Positions 11,401-20,460 of a stretch of DNA of 64,000 bases are shown here, one piece after another. Both the position numbers and the translations under genes were made by a program. The notes beneath the pieces were generated by a model, which saw nothing but the letters and a program-made list of their open reading frames with translations, did not search any database and was not told where the DNA came from. How positions within the stretch are numbered: the stretch's first letter is position 1; the number at the start of each line of letters is the position of its first letter. Source of the stretch: Micromussa lordhowensis (lineage: Eukaryota; Cnidaria; Anthozoa; Scleractinia; Lobophylliidae); the NCBI GenBank assembly GCA_964020085.1, contig OZ026601.1, forward strand, positions 6,254,735 through 6,318,734, read 5' to 3'.

Positions 11401-12131
11401 ACGAAATTTATGATCAATAACAGGACAGACGCATGAAAAACTGGCGTCAATTTGTTAAACTTTTAATGACTAGTAGTAGTTGACTCTACTGTACAGTTAT
11501 GGTTTGCTTTATTTCCCGATGTATGATTCTCTTGTTAGTGATGTATCTCCACATTCAAACACAGGTAAATTGAATAAAAGAAAACCCTAACCCTAAGAAA
11601 ATTACCATGTTTATGCTCCAATGACATTTGCCAGTTTGGAAATCGTTATGTTGATAGGACTACATGCTGTCTAGTTAATTTTGAGACAGATGTTAAACGT
11701 TCAAAACTTACTTCCCAATTGTACAGGCAACTCATGTACGTTTGTTACGCGTTTTATAGATAGTGTGGTACGAAACTAAGTTACTGTTTAAGTAGGACAT
11801 CTGTACAGTGTGAAAAAAGTAAAAAATAATTATGTGCAAGCCTGAATGTAAGTTTGGGCTGGCAATGCAATTGGTTTTTTTTTACTGGCAAACAAACAAC
11901 AACAAAAAACCGAATATTTTTTGGGGTGTTTTAGGCCGAGATGAATGGAAACTCTTTGCAGAGAAACTGGGCTTAAATCCGGCAGAAATCCTCTATCTTG
12001 ACAAGCGAGTCTTGAATCCATGTGACGCCGCTCTGGCTCATAGTCGAAACCAAGGTTACGTAACAAGTGTCGGAGATCTCTACGATGCATTGGTAGAGTG
12101 CGATCTTCCTGTATTGGCTGATTTGCTGTAA
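127..12131 (+). CDS. ROC-COR GTPase with C-terminal death domain (ROCO/DAPK-like), five exons, 5' end outside the visible gene model
   Basis: I assemble five exons with matching phases: 127-2405, 2900-2945, 3465-3707, 10290-10367 and 11935-12131 (TAA). Acceptors read ttatag, aaaagcag, atctag, tcctag and tttag; donors are gtaac, gtaag, gtgag and gtaag. Exon 1 carries a ROC GTPase (P-loop GQGQSGKT, DFGG switch, THAD base motif) followed by a COR-like region. The last two exons form a death-domain-like module. ROC plus COR plus death domain is the C-terminal order of DAPK1, but no kinase or ankyrin part is visible here. The inferred role is a cytosolic nucleotide-gated signalling scaffold in a death or immune pathway. 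Exon 1 opens straight after an intron, so at least one upstream exon is missing. The third intron is 6.6 kb and holds a nested gene. The joins are my inference from phase and splice sites. Confidence 0.8.
2406..3464 (+). other. Introns 1-2 of ROCO gene
   Basis: Apart from the micro-exon at 2900-2945, this AT-rich stretch shows no coding signal or recognisable repeat. Confidence 0.5.
2900..2945 (+). CDS. Exon 2 of ROCO gene (46 bp micro-exon)
   Basis: A small exon between cag and gtaag that joins in phase on both sides (phase 0 in, phase 1 out) and encodes about 15 residues (RVIDGLDGKPLSWKT). It is supported only by phase and splice-site quality. Confidence 0.6.
3465..3707 (+). CDS. Exon 3 of ROCO gene: helical linker
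   Basis: Open from the acceptor at 3464 to the gtgag donor at 3708. It encodes a charged, helical stretch of about 80 residues (key piece QIRCLCMKAKNAK) ending in SGTTG. I recognise no domain. It lies between COR and the death-domain exons. Confidence 0.7.
3838..4591 (+). repeat. Left inverted arm
   Basis: Reverse-complement partner of 9039-9783. Identity is high by eye, with a few short indels (for example the gttttttttgg versus aaaaaata runs). Confidence 0.85.
4592..5252. other. Spacer between left arm and nested gene
   Basis: AT-rich, with no ORF of note. It may hold the promoter of the nested gene, but I see no clear TATA box that I would defend. Confidence 0.4.
5253..7870 (+). CDS. Multi-copy cnidarian-type C2H2 zinc-finger protein, three exons, nested gene
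   Basis: Exon 1 is 5253-5640 (ATG start, donor gtaag). Exon 2 is 6488-6873 (acceptor ttacag, donor gtatg) and joins in phase through GA-G-ICKLC. The last exon, about 7198-7870, is open to TGA. Exon 1 has a Cys/His patch (CPRHRAEHG, then CAHPLHG). Exon 2 has CKLCRSDHH and nine 8-residue repeats. Exon 3 has one finger, C-x4-C-x12-H-x5-H (CPEEGC to GKH), then a basic and an acidic tail. I know similar proteins as large, unnamed families in corals; function is unknown and nucleic-acid binding is inferred. The exon 2-3 join is unresolved because stops precede 7193 in frame, so the gene may be decaying. It is transcribed in the same direction as its host gene. Confidence 0.55.
6573..6788 (+). repeat. 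24 bp coding tandem repeat, nine units (EPATAQSE)
   Basis: Nine head-to-tail 24 bp units encode EPATAQSE. They differ mainly at one silent site (gcg/gca), and the last unit is diverged (VPAVTQSE). The units sit inside exon 2 of the nested zinc-finger gene and produce mirror ORFs in other frames that are not genes. Confidence 0.95.
8216..8535 (+). repeat. tRNA-derived SINE
   Basis: The head looks like a tRNA, with an A-box-like TGGTTAGTGCGCT and a B box GGTTCGAGCCC at the right spacing. It is followed by a central part (TTGGGCAAGACACTTTA, then CACCCAGGTGTATAAATGGG) that I recognise as a conserved SINE body shared by several invertebrates. It lies inside the inverted-repeat unit. The 107 aa ORF over it is spurious. 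Confidence 0.8.
8536..9038. other. Spacer, nothing recognised
   Basis: AT-rich sequence between the SINE and the right arm with no coding or repeat signal that I can support. Confidence 0.4.
9039..9783 (-). repeat. Right inverted arm
   Basis: Reverse-complement partner of 3838-4591. Directly outside its outer end sits a MITE arm starting AGGTGGCTC that is absent from the left side. Confidence 0.85.
9796..10061. repeat. MITE with GGTGGCTC ends (single-arm copy)
   Basis: Starts AGGTGGCTC and ends GAGCCACCTT. The interior (CATTATAACCA, then GTTACCATAGCAACA) matches each arm of the palindromic element at 35207-35864. It inserted at the outer edge of the right inverted arm. Confidence 0.75.
10290..10367 (+). 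CDS. Exon 4 of ROCO gene: start of death-domain module
   Basis: A 78 bp exon with acceptor tcctag and donor gtaag, phase 1 to phase 1. It encodes a proline-rich lead-in and the LTINLCG segment that commonly precedes helix 1 of UNC5/DAPK-type death domains. Confidence 0.7.
10789..10978. repeat. 190 bp MITE with about 34 bp terminal inverted repeats
   Basis: The left end AATAGACCACGTTCGATATA is mirrored at the right end (TATATCGAACGTGGCCTATT) and the match extends through AATATTCTAACAT. There is no ORF. It lies in intron 4 of the ROCO gene. Confidence 0.85.
11130..11455. repeat. Fold-back repeat, family 1
   Basis: Contains a long hairpin: the segment ending ACTTTGACAATGTGATGACG is mirrored across the loop at about 11345-11385. 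Related copies occur at 53818-54083 and 57345-57915, sharing ACGATAACTGCAGAA and the GACAGACGCATGAAAAACTG tail. Confidence 0.8.
11935..12131 (+). CDS. Exon 5 of ROCO gene: death domain and stop
   Basis: Acceptor ttttag, in phase with exon 4. The encoded stretch has death-fold hallmarks: DEWKLFAEKLGL (helix 1-2 with conserved W), then LYDALVECD and VLADLL at the end. It stops at TAA 12129-12131. The death domain class (UNC5/DAPK-like) is inferred from the pattern. Confidence 0.75.
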
Positions 12132-12786
12132 AAAGAACACACTCAAGGAATTTTAGCCTCAACTAGATGAAGCTGTTTTGTACAGGAACTTGTTACAGTG
12201 TTTGGCAAACCACTCTCCACAAACTGTGAATTGTCAAAAGTATAAATCTATTCTGTTAACAATTATAGAATGCAAATTTATCTTTTGAGCAATTAGCATT
12301 CTTCTTCAGTAGATCTGATATGGAAATGGCGAAGAACAAATGCAAAACTCTCTGAATAAGTGTTGTATGCGTAAAATAAGCTCTTGGCAGGGGGCGCTTG
12401 TTTTGCTTTGTATCTGTGGAAACAAAATATAAGCTAAGGGACTTAAGCTATATCCAGTTTTTTCGTTTGTCGGCCGGTTAAGACCGCAAAGCACTTGTAT
12501 CAGCGAAGTATTTTGTGAAGAAGTGGAATTTGTTACCACTCCCGGTAGGAGTGTCATATTTTTTAATACATGCTTGTTTCTATAGCTTTTGTTACCTTGG
12601 GCGTGTAAAATAACTCGATTTCAATGGGCTCTGATTGGCCCAATGCCTGTGGTAACTATAACCTATTTTACGATTAACATTGTGTCTCCACTTCACAACA
12701 AATATAACACAGTAGTGTAAACAAAATAAGTTTGTTTTGGGATGCCTGCCGGGAACCAACCCGAGGCGTACATGTAGGCGGATTCA

Positions 12787-12796
<10 letters not shown>
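12132..12796. other. Downstream region of ROCO gene
   Basis: The 3' UTR is likely just after 12131. Beyond it I see no gene. The sequence around 12600-12720 is AT-rich with no recognised element. Confidence 0.4.
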
Positions 12797-12818
<22 letters not shown>

Positions 12819-13179
12819 TGCATACGGCTTTGCGTACAGAAGGAAACATGTTAGATAAGAATTGACTTCAGGTAGCTAAACAGCTAGTGAAACTTAGTAC
12901 ATGGTGAAATTTTTAGCTCTTTGGGTGTAATATTCAAGGAGAAATTGGCTTTCAAAAACTGCAAAATTTCTGGGTGGCAAAAGCGCTAATGAGCTCATAC
13001 ATTCTTTGTTAAATTTTGAGTTTTTAAACCCGTGTTGCACAAAAAGTATTCAATACATCACGCTCATATTCACTGACAGAGTTGATCGTACTATGACCTT
13101 TCAATATTCAGAACTGATTTCTTTGTAGCTCCATCAAAAACTGAATTGCTTATGCTAATGAGGCAAATATTGTAAACAA
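12797..13179. repeat. Probable MITE
   Basis: The left TTGTTTACATTTTTGCTCAT is mirrored approximately by ATGAGGCAAATATTGTAAAC at the right end. No ORF. The inverted match is imperfect, so the call is moderate. Confidence 0.5.
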
Positions 13180-15164
13180 GGATTCCCCTATATACAATCC
13201 ATAATAGCATATGCAATCCATACGCAATCCCCGTTTCAAGCAAAACCTTACACACTCAATATTGGGTATAGGGCACTGATATCTCAACTCTAACAAGACG
13301 AGATTAAAAGATCTGGGCAACCGCTAACAAAGATACTACTACGGTTTTACTGAGGCCAGAAAAAAACCTTCCAAAAAACCCTTTTGGGAAAAAATACGAC
13401 AGGAAATCTGGGTAGAAACCATGGCCCAAAGTCTATGCAGTTAGCGGCCCATCCTACGAGGCTTTACAATTGAAACAAAATAAATTAACTATAAGAAACT
13501 TGGCATCAGCCAAAGGTCGACGGTTGGTTCCGAAGGCCTAGATGGATACGTGCTATACTCCCTCTTATATACCACTGCGTCATTCCCCATGACGCTCGGG
13601 CCTAAGGCCCAGGCCTTGTCGTATCACGTGCCGACAAAATATTTATTTCTACCTAATTCGCAGGCTCAATCGTTAGAAATACCATTTTATGCGGAAGAAA
13701 TATTAATGTGACCTTTGACCTATGCTGTTGAGATGCAGAAGGTGTATCGATGAAACATTTTTATAGTATTGTTGTTTATAGGTGTTTGTTTAACAAATAA
13801 AGAAGCCTAAATCGTGTGTTACACTGTGATAAAACACGACGGGCATTTGAGAACACGAGGGAAATGTAGAAAACACGAGCCGCAGCAGTGTACGGATTAG
13901 GGTTCTTCATTTGCTTTATGATATAGATTTTACGCGCGCAAAACAATAAAACACGCTTTTTCTATGTTTTATACTCTGATAAAACATGGGTTTTTAACCA
14001 ATCAGAGCGCGCGCAGGGTCCTATCTATGTTATCAAGTTTGATACCATTTAATGGAGGTATTTTTATATTTTGAACTGAACTTGACAGTCCCTTTAATTT
14101 TAGCGTAGAATTCTGAAATGTAAATTTCGCTTGTAATACAACCAGTCTCTGCCTGGTGTTCCAGAGTGCTTGGCAAATACCATCAAGCGATTTGCAAGGG
14201 ACACGTCTTGGCCTAGTACTGTGTAAAGAAGATATTAGTTACTTTACGATTATCTATGTGCAAAATATTATAGTATTAACTTTTTGTTCTGCTGTTGATA
14301 CAGCGAACGTGTATCGATGAGATGTGTTGTGTGGTACTATGTATAGAACGCTATAGTTTGATACCATTAGATTTATATATTTTCAATTTTCAAGCTTGTT
14401 AATCAATTTTAGTTTACAATAATGAAATGCAAGCTGTACCTTTGATATACATTTATTGAATTACCAGTAACGAGCAATAATATGCTTTAGGCAGTCGACA
14501 ACCTTGTTTTACTCGGCGGAAAATGTCAAAGTTGTCGTTTCCTAGTGAGTGCAAACAACAACTTGTTTTGAGGATCACTGCCGTTTGGGTGCAATGATAG
14601 GCGACATTTTGAGGTTCTGTATGACTGTTGATCATTAATCAACGAAAATCAATAAATCATAACCTTATGATGCGTCTCCATTAATATTTTGATATCATAG
14701 GTGGCTTCTTTCAGCCTTAACTCTCTGTTTCTTGAAACGGGCTTAGAGGAGTCACGTACATGAATGAAGTTGGAGCTACGAAAGTAGTGGTATGGGTTAG
14801 TTCAGCCCACTTAACAATGATGCGCATATTTAATGAGCCTGGGATACGAAGATGGAGGTTTTTAACCTTATCCCAAGTGACCTAGCTCATTAACATAACA
14901 ACCCTAAGTCATGACGTCACTAGGGGTGACGTCACCCTGAGACCACGTGACCCTAACCCTAACAACCTCTTTCAGAGTTGGTGGATAAGGACCACGTTCG
15001 TCAATACCTTCCGGTGGATACCCTTGCACATCTCTCCCTTTCAGCGAACACATTTGTAACATTCGTTTAATCCTTGCCAAAATCCACTACCTGTCTGGCT
15101 TTTGAGATGTCCTCTCCGTCGTTTCAGTGAGTTTCAATTCTCGTAACACATTCTTATATCGTTT

Positions 15165-15394
15165 TCATTTATGGTTGGTCCCAGACCGAATGGGGATCTT
15201 GAGTTTCATTAAATTAAGTACCATTTCACTGATGGCGTTAATTTGGTCTTTGTTCGCAAGATCCAACATGACGTTTCGTCGTTTCGCATTGGCTTCCCGT
15301 AAGAGACTTTGCAAAAAGGTCTGGTTACGTCCGAAGAAACTCCTGATGTCATATGATAAATGTCTGACACGGTTACGCTTTTTATTGACCAGTT
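15165..15394 (-). pseudogene. Small basic ORF of copy A (no clear start codon)
   Basis: An open minus-strand frame rich in Arg/Lys and Asn (key piece EANAKRRNVMLDLANKDQ) that is also open in copy B (46780-47003). I recall a similar short basic protein near capsid genes of cnidarian Polinton-like elements. The competing frame with an ATG has poorer composition. Function unknown. Confidence 0.45.
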
Positions 15395-15567
15395 AAAAAA
15401 AATGACACAACACTCATTATGACAACGCCTTTTATAGCTTAATAGCTTCGTGAACAAACTTCACCGAGTACTTGTTAAACTCACTCCATCCTTTATTAAA
15501 AAAGCGGTCTCTGTCAGACCTACTACAGCACTGATAACTTTCTGCCTATATGGTTTCCACCACAATA

Positions 15568-15753
15568 CTAGTCTTTACTAAGGGCCAATACTAGTGACGT
15601 TAAGGCAGTGAAAATGGCATGACATCGTTTGAAATGGTAATAGATATGTAGCCAACCCCACCATTGTTTGTGATAGAAAGCGTACAATCCGTCGAGTAAA
15701 TGCAATTCGTCCCAAGACGTAATGGCTACGTAAGGGTCTCCTCCTCTTAACAT
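15568..15753 (-). pseudogene. Short conserved ORF of copy A, function unknown
   Basis: Encodes about 61 residues (DPYVAITSWDELHLLDGL, then HKQWWGW, ending near IFTALTSL) and is conserved in copy B (47125-47355), including a similar ending. It lies downstream of the basic capsid-type ORF on the same strand. No known catalytic motif. Confidence 0.45.
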
Positions 15754-15859
15754 TCATACTTTTATAATCATTTTGTCTGACTTCTGCTTCTGACCCTGTA
15801 TTTATCGTCTTCGCCCTTTGCGGTAATATTTCACATTGTCGCTTATCCCTTTCGCAGCT

Positions 15860-16225
15860 TGACCCATTAATTTAGCCCCTAATTTTGCAAAAAAGAGTGA
15901 CCGTCCAGATAAAAACATGCTAGCTTTTTCAGCTATTTTATTCACGAGTCTTAGGTTTCGTCTAAACATGGCTCCAACAACGAGATCCTATTACGTCGAA
16001 CTCCTATTGTCCTTAATGCAGAACCAAAAGTCAACACCCGTTTTTATTTGCTTTCTCCGTTTTCGGGTCATGCCTTCTAGGGCTTTTTTTGTACCACACC
16101 CCGCAGCGGCTCCAGCGGCTCCTAAACTCGCCGCTTTCCCGGCTGCTATTATAGCAGGTATAGCTACTGCTAGAGGTAATACGCCTCCTTTTTGTTGTTG
16201 TCGTCGTTTTCTAACACCACTCCCT
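15860..16225 (-). pseudogene. Ala/Gly-rich basic minor virion protein-like ORF, copy A, broken
   Basis: The minus strand encodes an Ala/Gly-rich hydrophobic stretch (GKAASLGAAGAAAGCGTKK) followed by basic sequence and in-frame stops. Such short hydrophobic plus basic proteins accompany capsid genes in adenovirus-lineage elements, where they act as core or membrane-active proteins; that role is inference. The plus-strand ORF across it is a shadow. Confidence 0.45.
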
Positions 16226-16321
16226 CGTTGTTTTCTTTGCCATTCTTTCTCGAACAGTCCTCGTGTTTACAATGCACACAAGTATCCAATCTGTCTTTTT
16301 TATAGTGTTTTGAACTGATAA

Positions 16322-16888
16322 CGCATGAACCCTTCGTCTTTTAATACATGACTAAGTATACGCTGATCATCTCTGCTTGCTGGATGAATATCTAATAACA
16401 TGTACGCAAAGGGTCTCTCATTTCCGAAACGTCTCCATGACTTCTCTAAATTGGGTGGGAAACGATTGTTGTAATAAAATCCTTAATCACGCGGATTTTT
16501 TAAACGCCGCAGTGTAATGGGCATTTCGCGAAATGGTCTTGGCAAATTTTCCTGCAGGAAACAGATCCTGACACAAGTAAATCACGGTAATTTTCTGATG
16601 ATGGGAATGTTTAGTGAACAAGTCCAAGACATTTTTATTGTTACCGCCTTCATCCATTAAATCATCCAGAACTAAAATACCTCCTTGAGGAAACCATCTG
16701 GGTAATAGACTACTGTCTGGAGTGCCTTCGTGAAAATGAACACCGCCTTTTTTCAATGTTTCAAACCCAGGCTGCCACGAGCCGTAACAGTAATGGATCC
16801 TGTCGGGAGGTGTTGCAAACAGGTCGGGGTTATCTAGTAAGAGTCGAGTTAACACAGTTTTTCCACAACCCGAAGGACCTGCTATCAT
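16322..16888 (-). pseudogene. Packaging ATPase (FtsK/HerA-like) of copy A, frameshifted
   Basis: Walker A GPSGCGKT lies at the start of the visible ORF and Walker B GGILVLDDLMDE about 65 residues later. A further conserved piece (TVIYLCQDLF) follows. The ORF 16487-16888 ends early; the C-terminal part continues in another frame down to about 16322 (motif DIHPASRDDQ). In Polintons and adintoviruses this protein is thought to pump DNA into capsids. Confidence 0.75.
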
Positions 16889-17110
16889 TAAACTAGTAGG
16901 AGTATTACACTAAAACGCTCTACGTCTTTCCATGATGACACATCGTTTTCAACTAATGTTTATTTCAACTTGCCTTAATATAAATGTAACAAATCATAAA
17001 TGCCGTGAGGACGTGACCTCCGCTTGTCCTGTTGACACGGGGTCTCACAAATCTCTTGCCATGCTAAGGCGTCAATAATTCTATGCTTTTACCAATGACC
17101 GACTTGACGG

Positions 17111-17445
17111 TCATTCCCTGCAAAAGTCATGGCCACTAAATAAATCTAAAAACTCGTTCATGCTATGACCTCTGGCTCTAAGGACTAACAACATCAAAGC
17201 ATAATCGCCGCAACTCTGACTAAACAACGATTGTAATGACTTTTCAATGACTAGTTGGTACTTGAAATGTCTTTTTATCCATTCTTTGGTCGGGTCAGCG
17301 GTTCCGTACACGTCTAAGGACACCCCATAACTATCCATAACTTGACATATACATTTCCCTCGGTCCATAAAGCAATCCAATGACGACCCGGTCCGTCGTG
17401 TGGGTTTGTATTGGCAATGTACGCTGTTGGACCTTCTTTTAACAC
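17111..17445 (-). pseudogene. Adenain-like cysteine protease of copy A, frameshifted
   Basis: A histidine motif (GRHWIALW) lies near 17380-17400, followed by DSYG and the cysteine motif SQSCGDYAL, in the order of adenovirus-type maturation proteases. A small indel after the histidine motif shifts the frame; the ORF 17111-17380 covers the cysteine half. It is expected to cleave capsid precursors in the intact element. Confidence 0.75.
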
Positions 17446-17463
17446 AAGCGATGGTAATTTATC

Positions 17464-17910
17464 TCAGGGCACTGTCCGGTAAAACGCTTGACTTAGACCA
17501 AAACGAATGACAATACTAGTCTCTCCTGTCTGTACTCTCCTGTCAGGGTTCAATACATGAGGTCCATGAGTGCTGGAAAGTCCATTGGCTGTGTTATCAA
17601 ATACAAACAGAGTACAATTATTCTCTCGACCCCAGTCCTCTGTTCTCACCATGTTGCCTTTTCTCTTGGTCAGACATCGGTGGCTTGTAGAAACACCGAT
17701 GATAGCCTCTCAGATCTTTGTTGCTGTTGTCGTGATTTAACTCTGAGGTTCTGTAAGGGTACTCTTCTCCTCTCACCAACTGTTTAATGCTTGTCTTGTA
17801 GGAAAAGGCATATTTGGTGACGATACCGTTGAACGCTGTCTGATCCATCAAACACACCACCACTCGGTTAGGGAATTGATTGTTTAAGATGTTGTGAGCC
17901 TTTTGTTTTG
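17464..17910 (-). pseudogene. Hexon-type major capsid protein fragment, copy A
   Basis: Three frames carry successive pieces: FPNRVVVCLMDQTAFNG, then GENNCTLFVFDN, then the ETSIVIRF end. The pattern resembles double jelly-roll capsid proteins of Polintons/adintoviruses. Compared with copy B, about 180 bp coding for the C-terminus are deleted here. Confidence 0.65.
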
Positions 17911-18352
17911 TTTTGTTTTCGCAACCTTCTGATATTTTATTGTCGCTATCAGAGTTACACTACTTACAACACAAATACACTAATAGAACTACTTACATAG
18001 TTTACAACAATTACAAAATTTACAACTACAAGTCCATTACATTACCAACAAAAATATATAACAATTCAATTACTTATACACTACTTACAATACAATGTGA
18101 TTACCGGTGTTAATAGTACAAATTGCAACACTTACTCTACAAAAACAATATGATTACTTTTATTTTTATTATTTTTTTTTATTATTATTAATATTTGTAG
18201 AGTTTATAAAGTTTATAAAGCACGTAGTTTAACATACTTGTAGACTTAATTGTTTAAAAGAAACATTTCCTCAAAAATTCTCCATTTTTTCTTTTAAAAC
18301 AGATCGATATTATTCGATTTAAAAGAAATATACTTTTCGGTTGCATATTTAT
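17905..18352. other. AT-rich low-complexity spacer
   Basis: Simple, (A/T)-dominated sequence with ACTTACAA/TTACAATT runs and a TTATTATTATT block. No gene. Confidence 0.6.
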
Positions 18353-19736
18353 TTAAAGTGCCTATAACCCCAAAAAATGTTTTTCGTTTCCTGAAATCTT
18401 TGCATGGAGTTAGGAAATATGCCGCAAAAATGTTTGCAATTGATTAAAACCCGAATTTTTTATGAATTTTTAAAGTGAGCGTTCTTTGTAGCACGACCGA
18501 GCAAAGCGGAGAATGGGACTAGTGACGTCATTCCAGGCCTTTGCTCGCATCGCTTACTGTCCTTATATTACGGATTCGGTGTTTTCAGCGTTAGGTATTT
18601 TGTTCAAAGATCGTTTATTCAACTCAAAAAATACGTAATAATCACATCTATTCATAATTGCGTCCAGCGATACTAGCTTTGACTCAAGCTTGGAATTCCG
18701 AGGCCGCAGAAACGGAGGTAGAGTACGACTTAGATGACGATGACGAAGATGACGATGAACCAGAAGATGCCTACGCATCAAGTGGCTCCGATTCATGAAC
18801 CAGGTCTGCTGCTTGCGGTCTTGCTTCTGTAGCAATCAGTGCAGGGGTTGAAAAAGTGGCCTGCTCCCTGCTTTTTCTACGACGTTTCGCCACAGATTCG
18901 ACTTGCGAGCTTCGAGCGTTGAGTTCACAAATTTCCGGACTTTCCAAAGCGCCTTTCTTTCTCTGAATAAAGGGAAAATAGTAAATTGTTTTGGAGGAAT
19001 GCACTATTGACAACCGGGTGACGGTTACAAATGCAAAGTAAGTGAAAGAAACATGTTTACGACGAAATGCAAATGTAGCACGATCGAAAACCACTCATAA
19101 CACATGAATGCATATTTTGTTGTCACCTTCGCTTGCTTTCAGTTGGTTTACTTTCCATCGGAATACAAGGTACGCGGATCGTTGGGAAGACACATCCCAA
19201 TACCATCCTTCCGCAGCCTTCTCTGAAAATCAATCTTAGCTAAATCAGAAAACATAGCCGACTAATCTTCATCCAGGAAGTGTTTCGAACACACCGCCGA
19301 ATATTTCGTGGGTTCCCAACGAGCACGCTTTAATTTTACGAAGTCGGCCCACTTCTTTCTTTTGCGCTTCTCCGTGTCATCAGTCCCGTCAAAAGGATTT
19401 GGATGAAGGAATCGAATATGCCCTTTCCCTTGTTTGGCCCGTTGTTGCATCCGAAAACAACGCATTTATCCCGCATTTTCTTTCTTGCAATCGAAGCAAA
19501 GACTGTCCTAAACCAGAAAGCGATCAATGGCCTGGAATGACGTCACAAATTGCGCTTCTGTTAAGCGATTCTGTTGCTCGGTCGTGTTTTGAAAAAGTGC
19601 GCTTTTTACGATCTTTAAAAATTCATAAAAAATTCGGGTTTTAACCAATTGCAAAAATTTTTTGCGGCATTTTTCGTAATTCCATACAAAGATTTCACGA
19701 AGCCAAAAACATTTTTGGGGGTTATAGGCACTTTAA
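18353..19736. mobile_element. THAP-carrying unit with about 200 bp inverted arms
   Basis: 18353-18545 (starting TTTAAAGTGCCTATAACCCC) is mirrored by 19521-19736 (ending GGGGGTTATAGGCACTTTAA). Both inner ends contain TGACGTCATTCCAGGCC. A decayed THAP gene fills the interval. This looks like a short DNA transposon with a P-element-like DNA-binding module; no transposase catalytic domain is visible. Confidence 0.7.
18600..19476 (-). pseudogene. THAP-domain protein, frameshifted
   Basis: The start ATG is at 19476. The C2CH signature is visible as CVVFGC near the start and CSKHF about 50 residues on, with basic KRKRKKWADFVKLKR between. A frameshift separates the first cysteine pair from the rest, and a TAG follows the CSKHF piece. 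A second part after an acceptor at about 18963 is basic (KRRRKSRE), then Ser-rich. THAP domains bind DNA in P-element transposases and host regulators; which of these this was is unclear. Confidence 0.6.
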
Positions 19737-19770
19737 GCGCTTTTGAACTTTAAGGATACTAGCGCTCTAT

Positions 19771-19781
19771 ACTATTATTAC

Positions 19782-19827
<46 letters not shown>
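19771..19827. repeat. (ATT)n microsatellite
   Basis: An essentially uninterrupted run of ATT triplets after one interruption. Confidence 0.98.
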
Positions 19828-19828
<1 letters not shown>

Positions 19829-20460
19829 GAATGGGCGTCTCCAGCAGTTACCGTACGAACATTTCTGCTAAGTGGCAAATTGATATAGTAGGTGGAAAAA
19901 GAAATTTTTCTTAAAAGCCCTTTTCAACGATTGCTAGGTCTTTAATGCAAGTATTAGCACAGATCTTATTACATGAAACATGGAAAATCTAAAAGACTCT
20001 AACAAAATAACCTTTAAATCACACACTAATTTCGCTATATTTTAACCCACCGGAGAAAACGTTTTCGAAAGAATTATAGGGACGACTCTATTCTTGTCAA
20101 AACACCGTTATTGCTTCAGTTTTCCTATCAAAAAATTCACAAAACCCTAAGGCGATTTTTATGACATTACCAATTAGTTATAGGATTTCAAAATAAAACC
20201 CTCATAAACACATGCTTGTTAGTATTTCTCAGTTTCTTAGAATACTTTAATGTGATTACAGGGTAGTTCACGCAAACTAAAGCCTGCTAGATTTTCACGA
20301 AAAAGATTAGCTTTCCGAATACATAAAGCTTGACAAGAACACATTTCAAATATTTATTAATCCCTCCAATATGGAACAAATTATCTACCACACTGCCTTT
20401 TATTCTCTTCAGTTTTCGAGGGGTTTAAACTGATGTGCATTTAGTTTTCCCAAAGCTCGT
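19828..20460. other. Spacer
   Basis: No ORF or repeat recognised. The last part aligns in reverse complement with the 3' flank of the GPCR gene (CCCCTCGAAAA). Confidence 0.5.

Larger units (their letters stand above)
13209..17900 (-). mobile_element. Polinton/adintovirus-like element, decayed copy A
   Basis: 13209-17830 is a near-identical direct copy of 44152-49560. On the minus strand, from high to low coordinate, it carries a capsid fragment, cysteine protease, FtsK/HerA-like packaging ATPase, an Ala/Gly-rich basic protein and small ORFs, which is the gene set of Polintons and adintoviruses. All genes have breaks or deletions. No polymerase, integrase or terminal repeat is visible in this copy. 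13209-15160 has no coding signal that I can support. Confidence 0.8.

Noticed and set aside
11577..11595. Telomere-like CCCTAACCCTAA (also near 14945 and 46545)
   Set aside because: Only two to three units; the latter two are the same site in the duplicated Polinton copies. Not a telomere or a meaningful interstitial array.
15917..16318. 133 aa plus-strand ORF in Polinton copy A and its twin at 47523-47918
   Set aside because: Antisense to the Ala/Gly-rich basic ORF; composition (Phe/Ser/Cys-rich) is that of a reverse-strand shadow.
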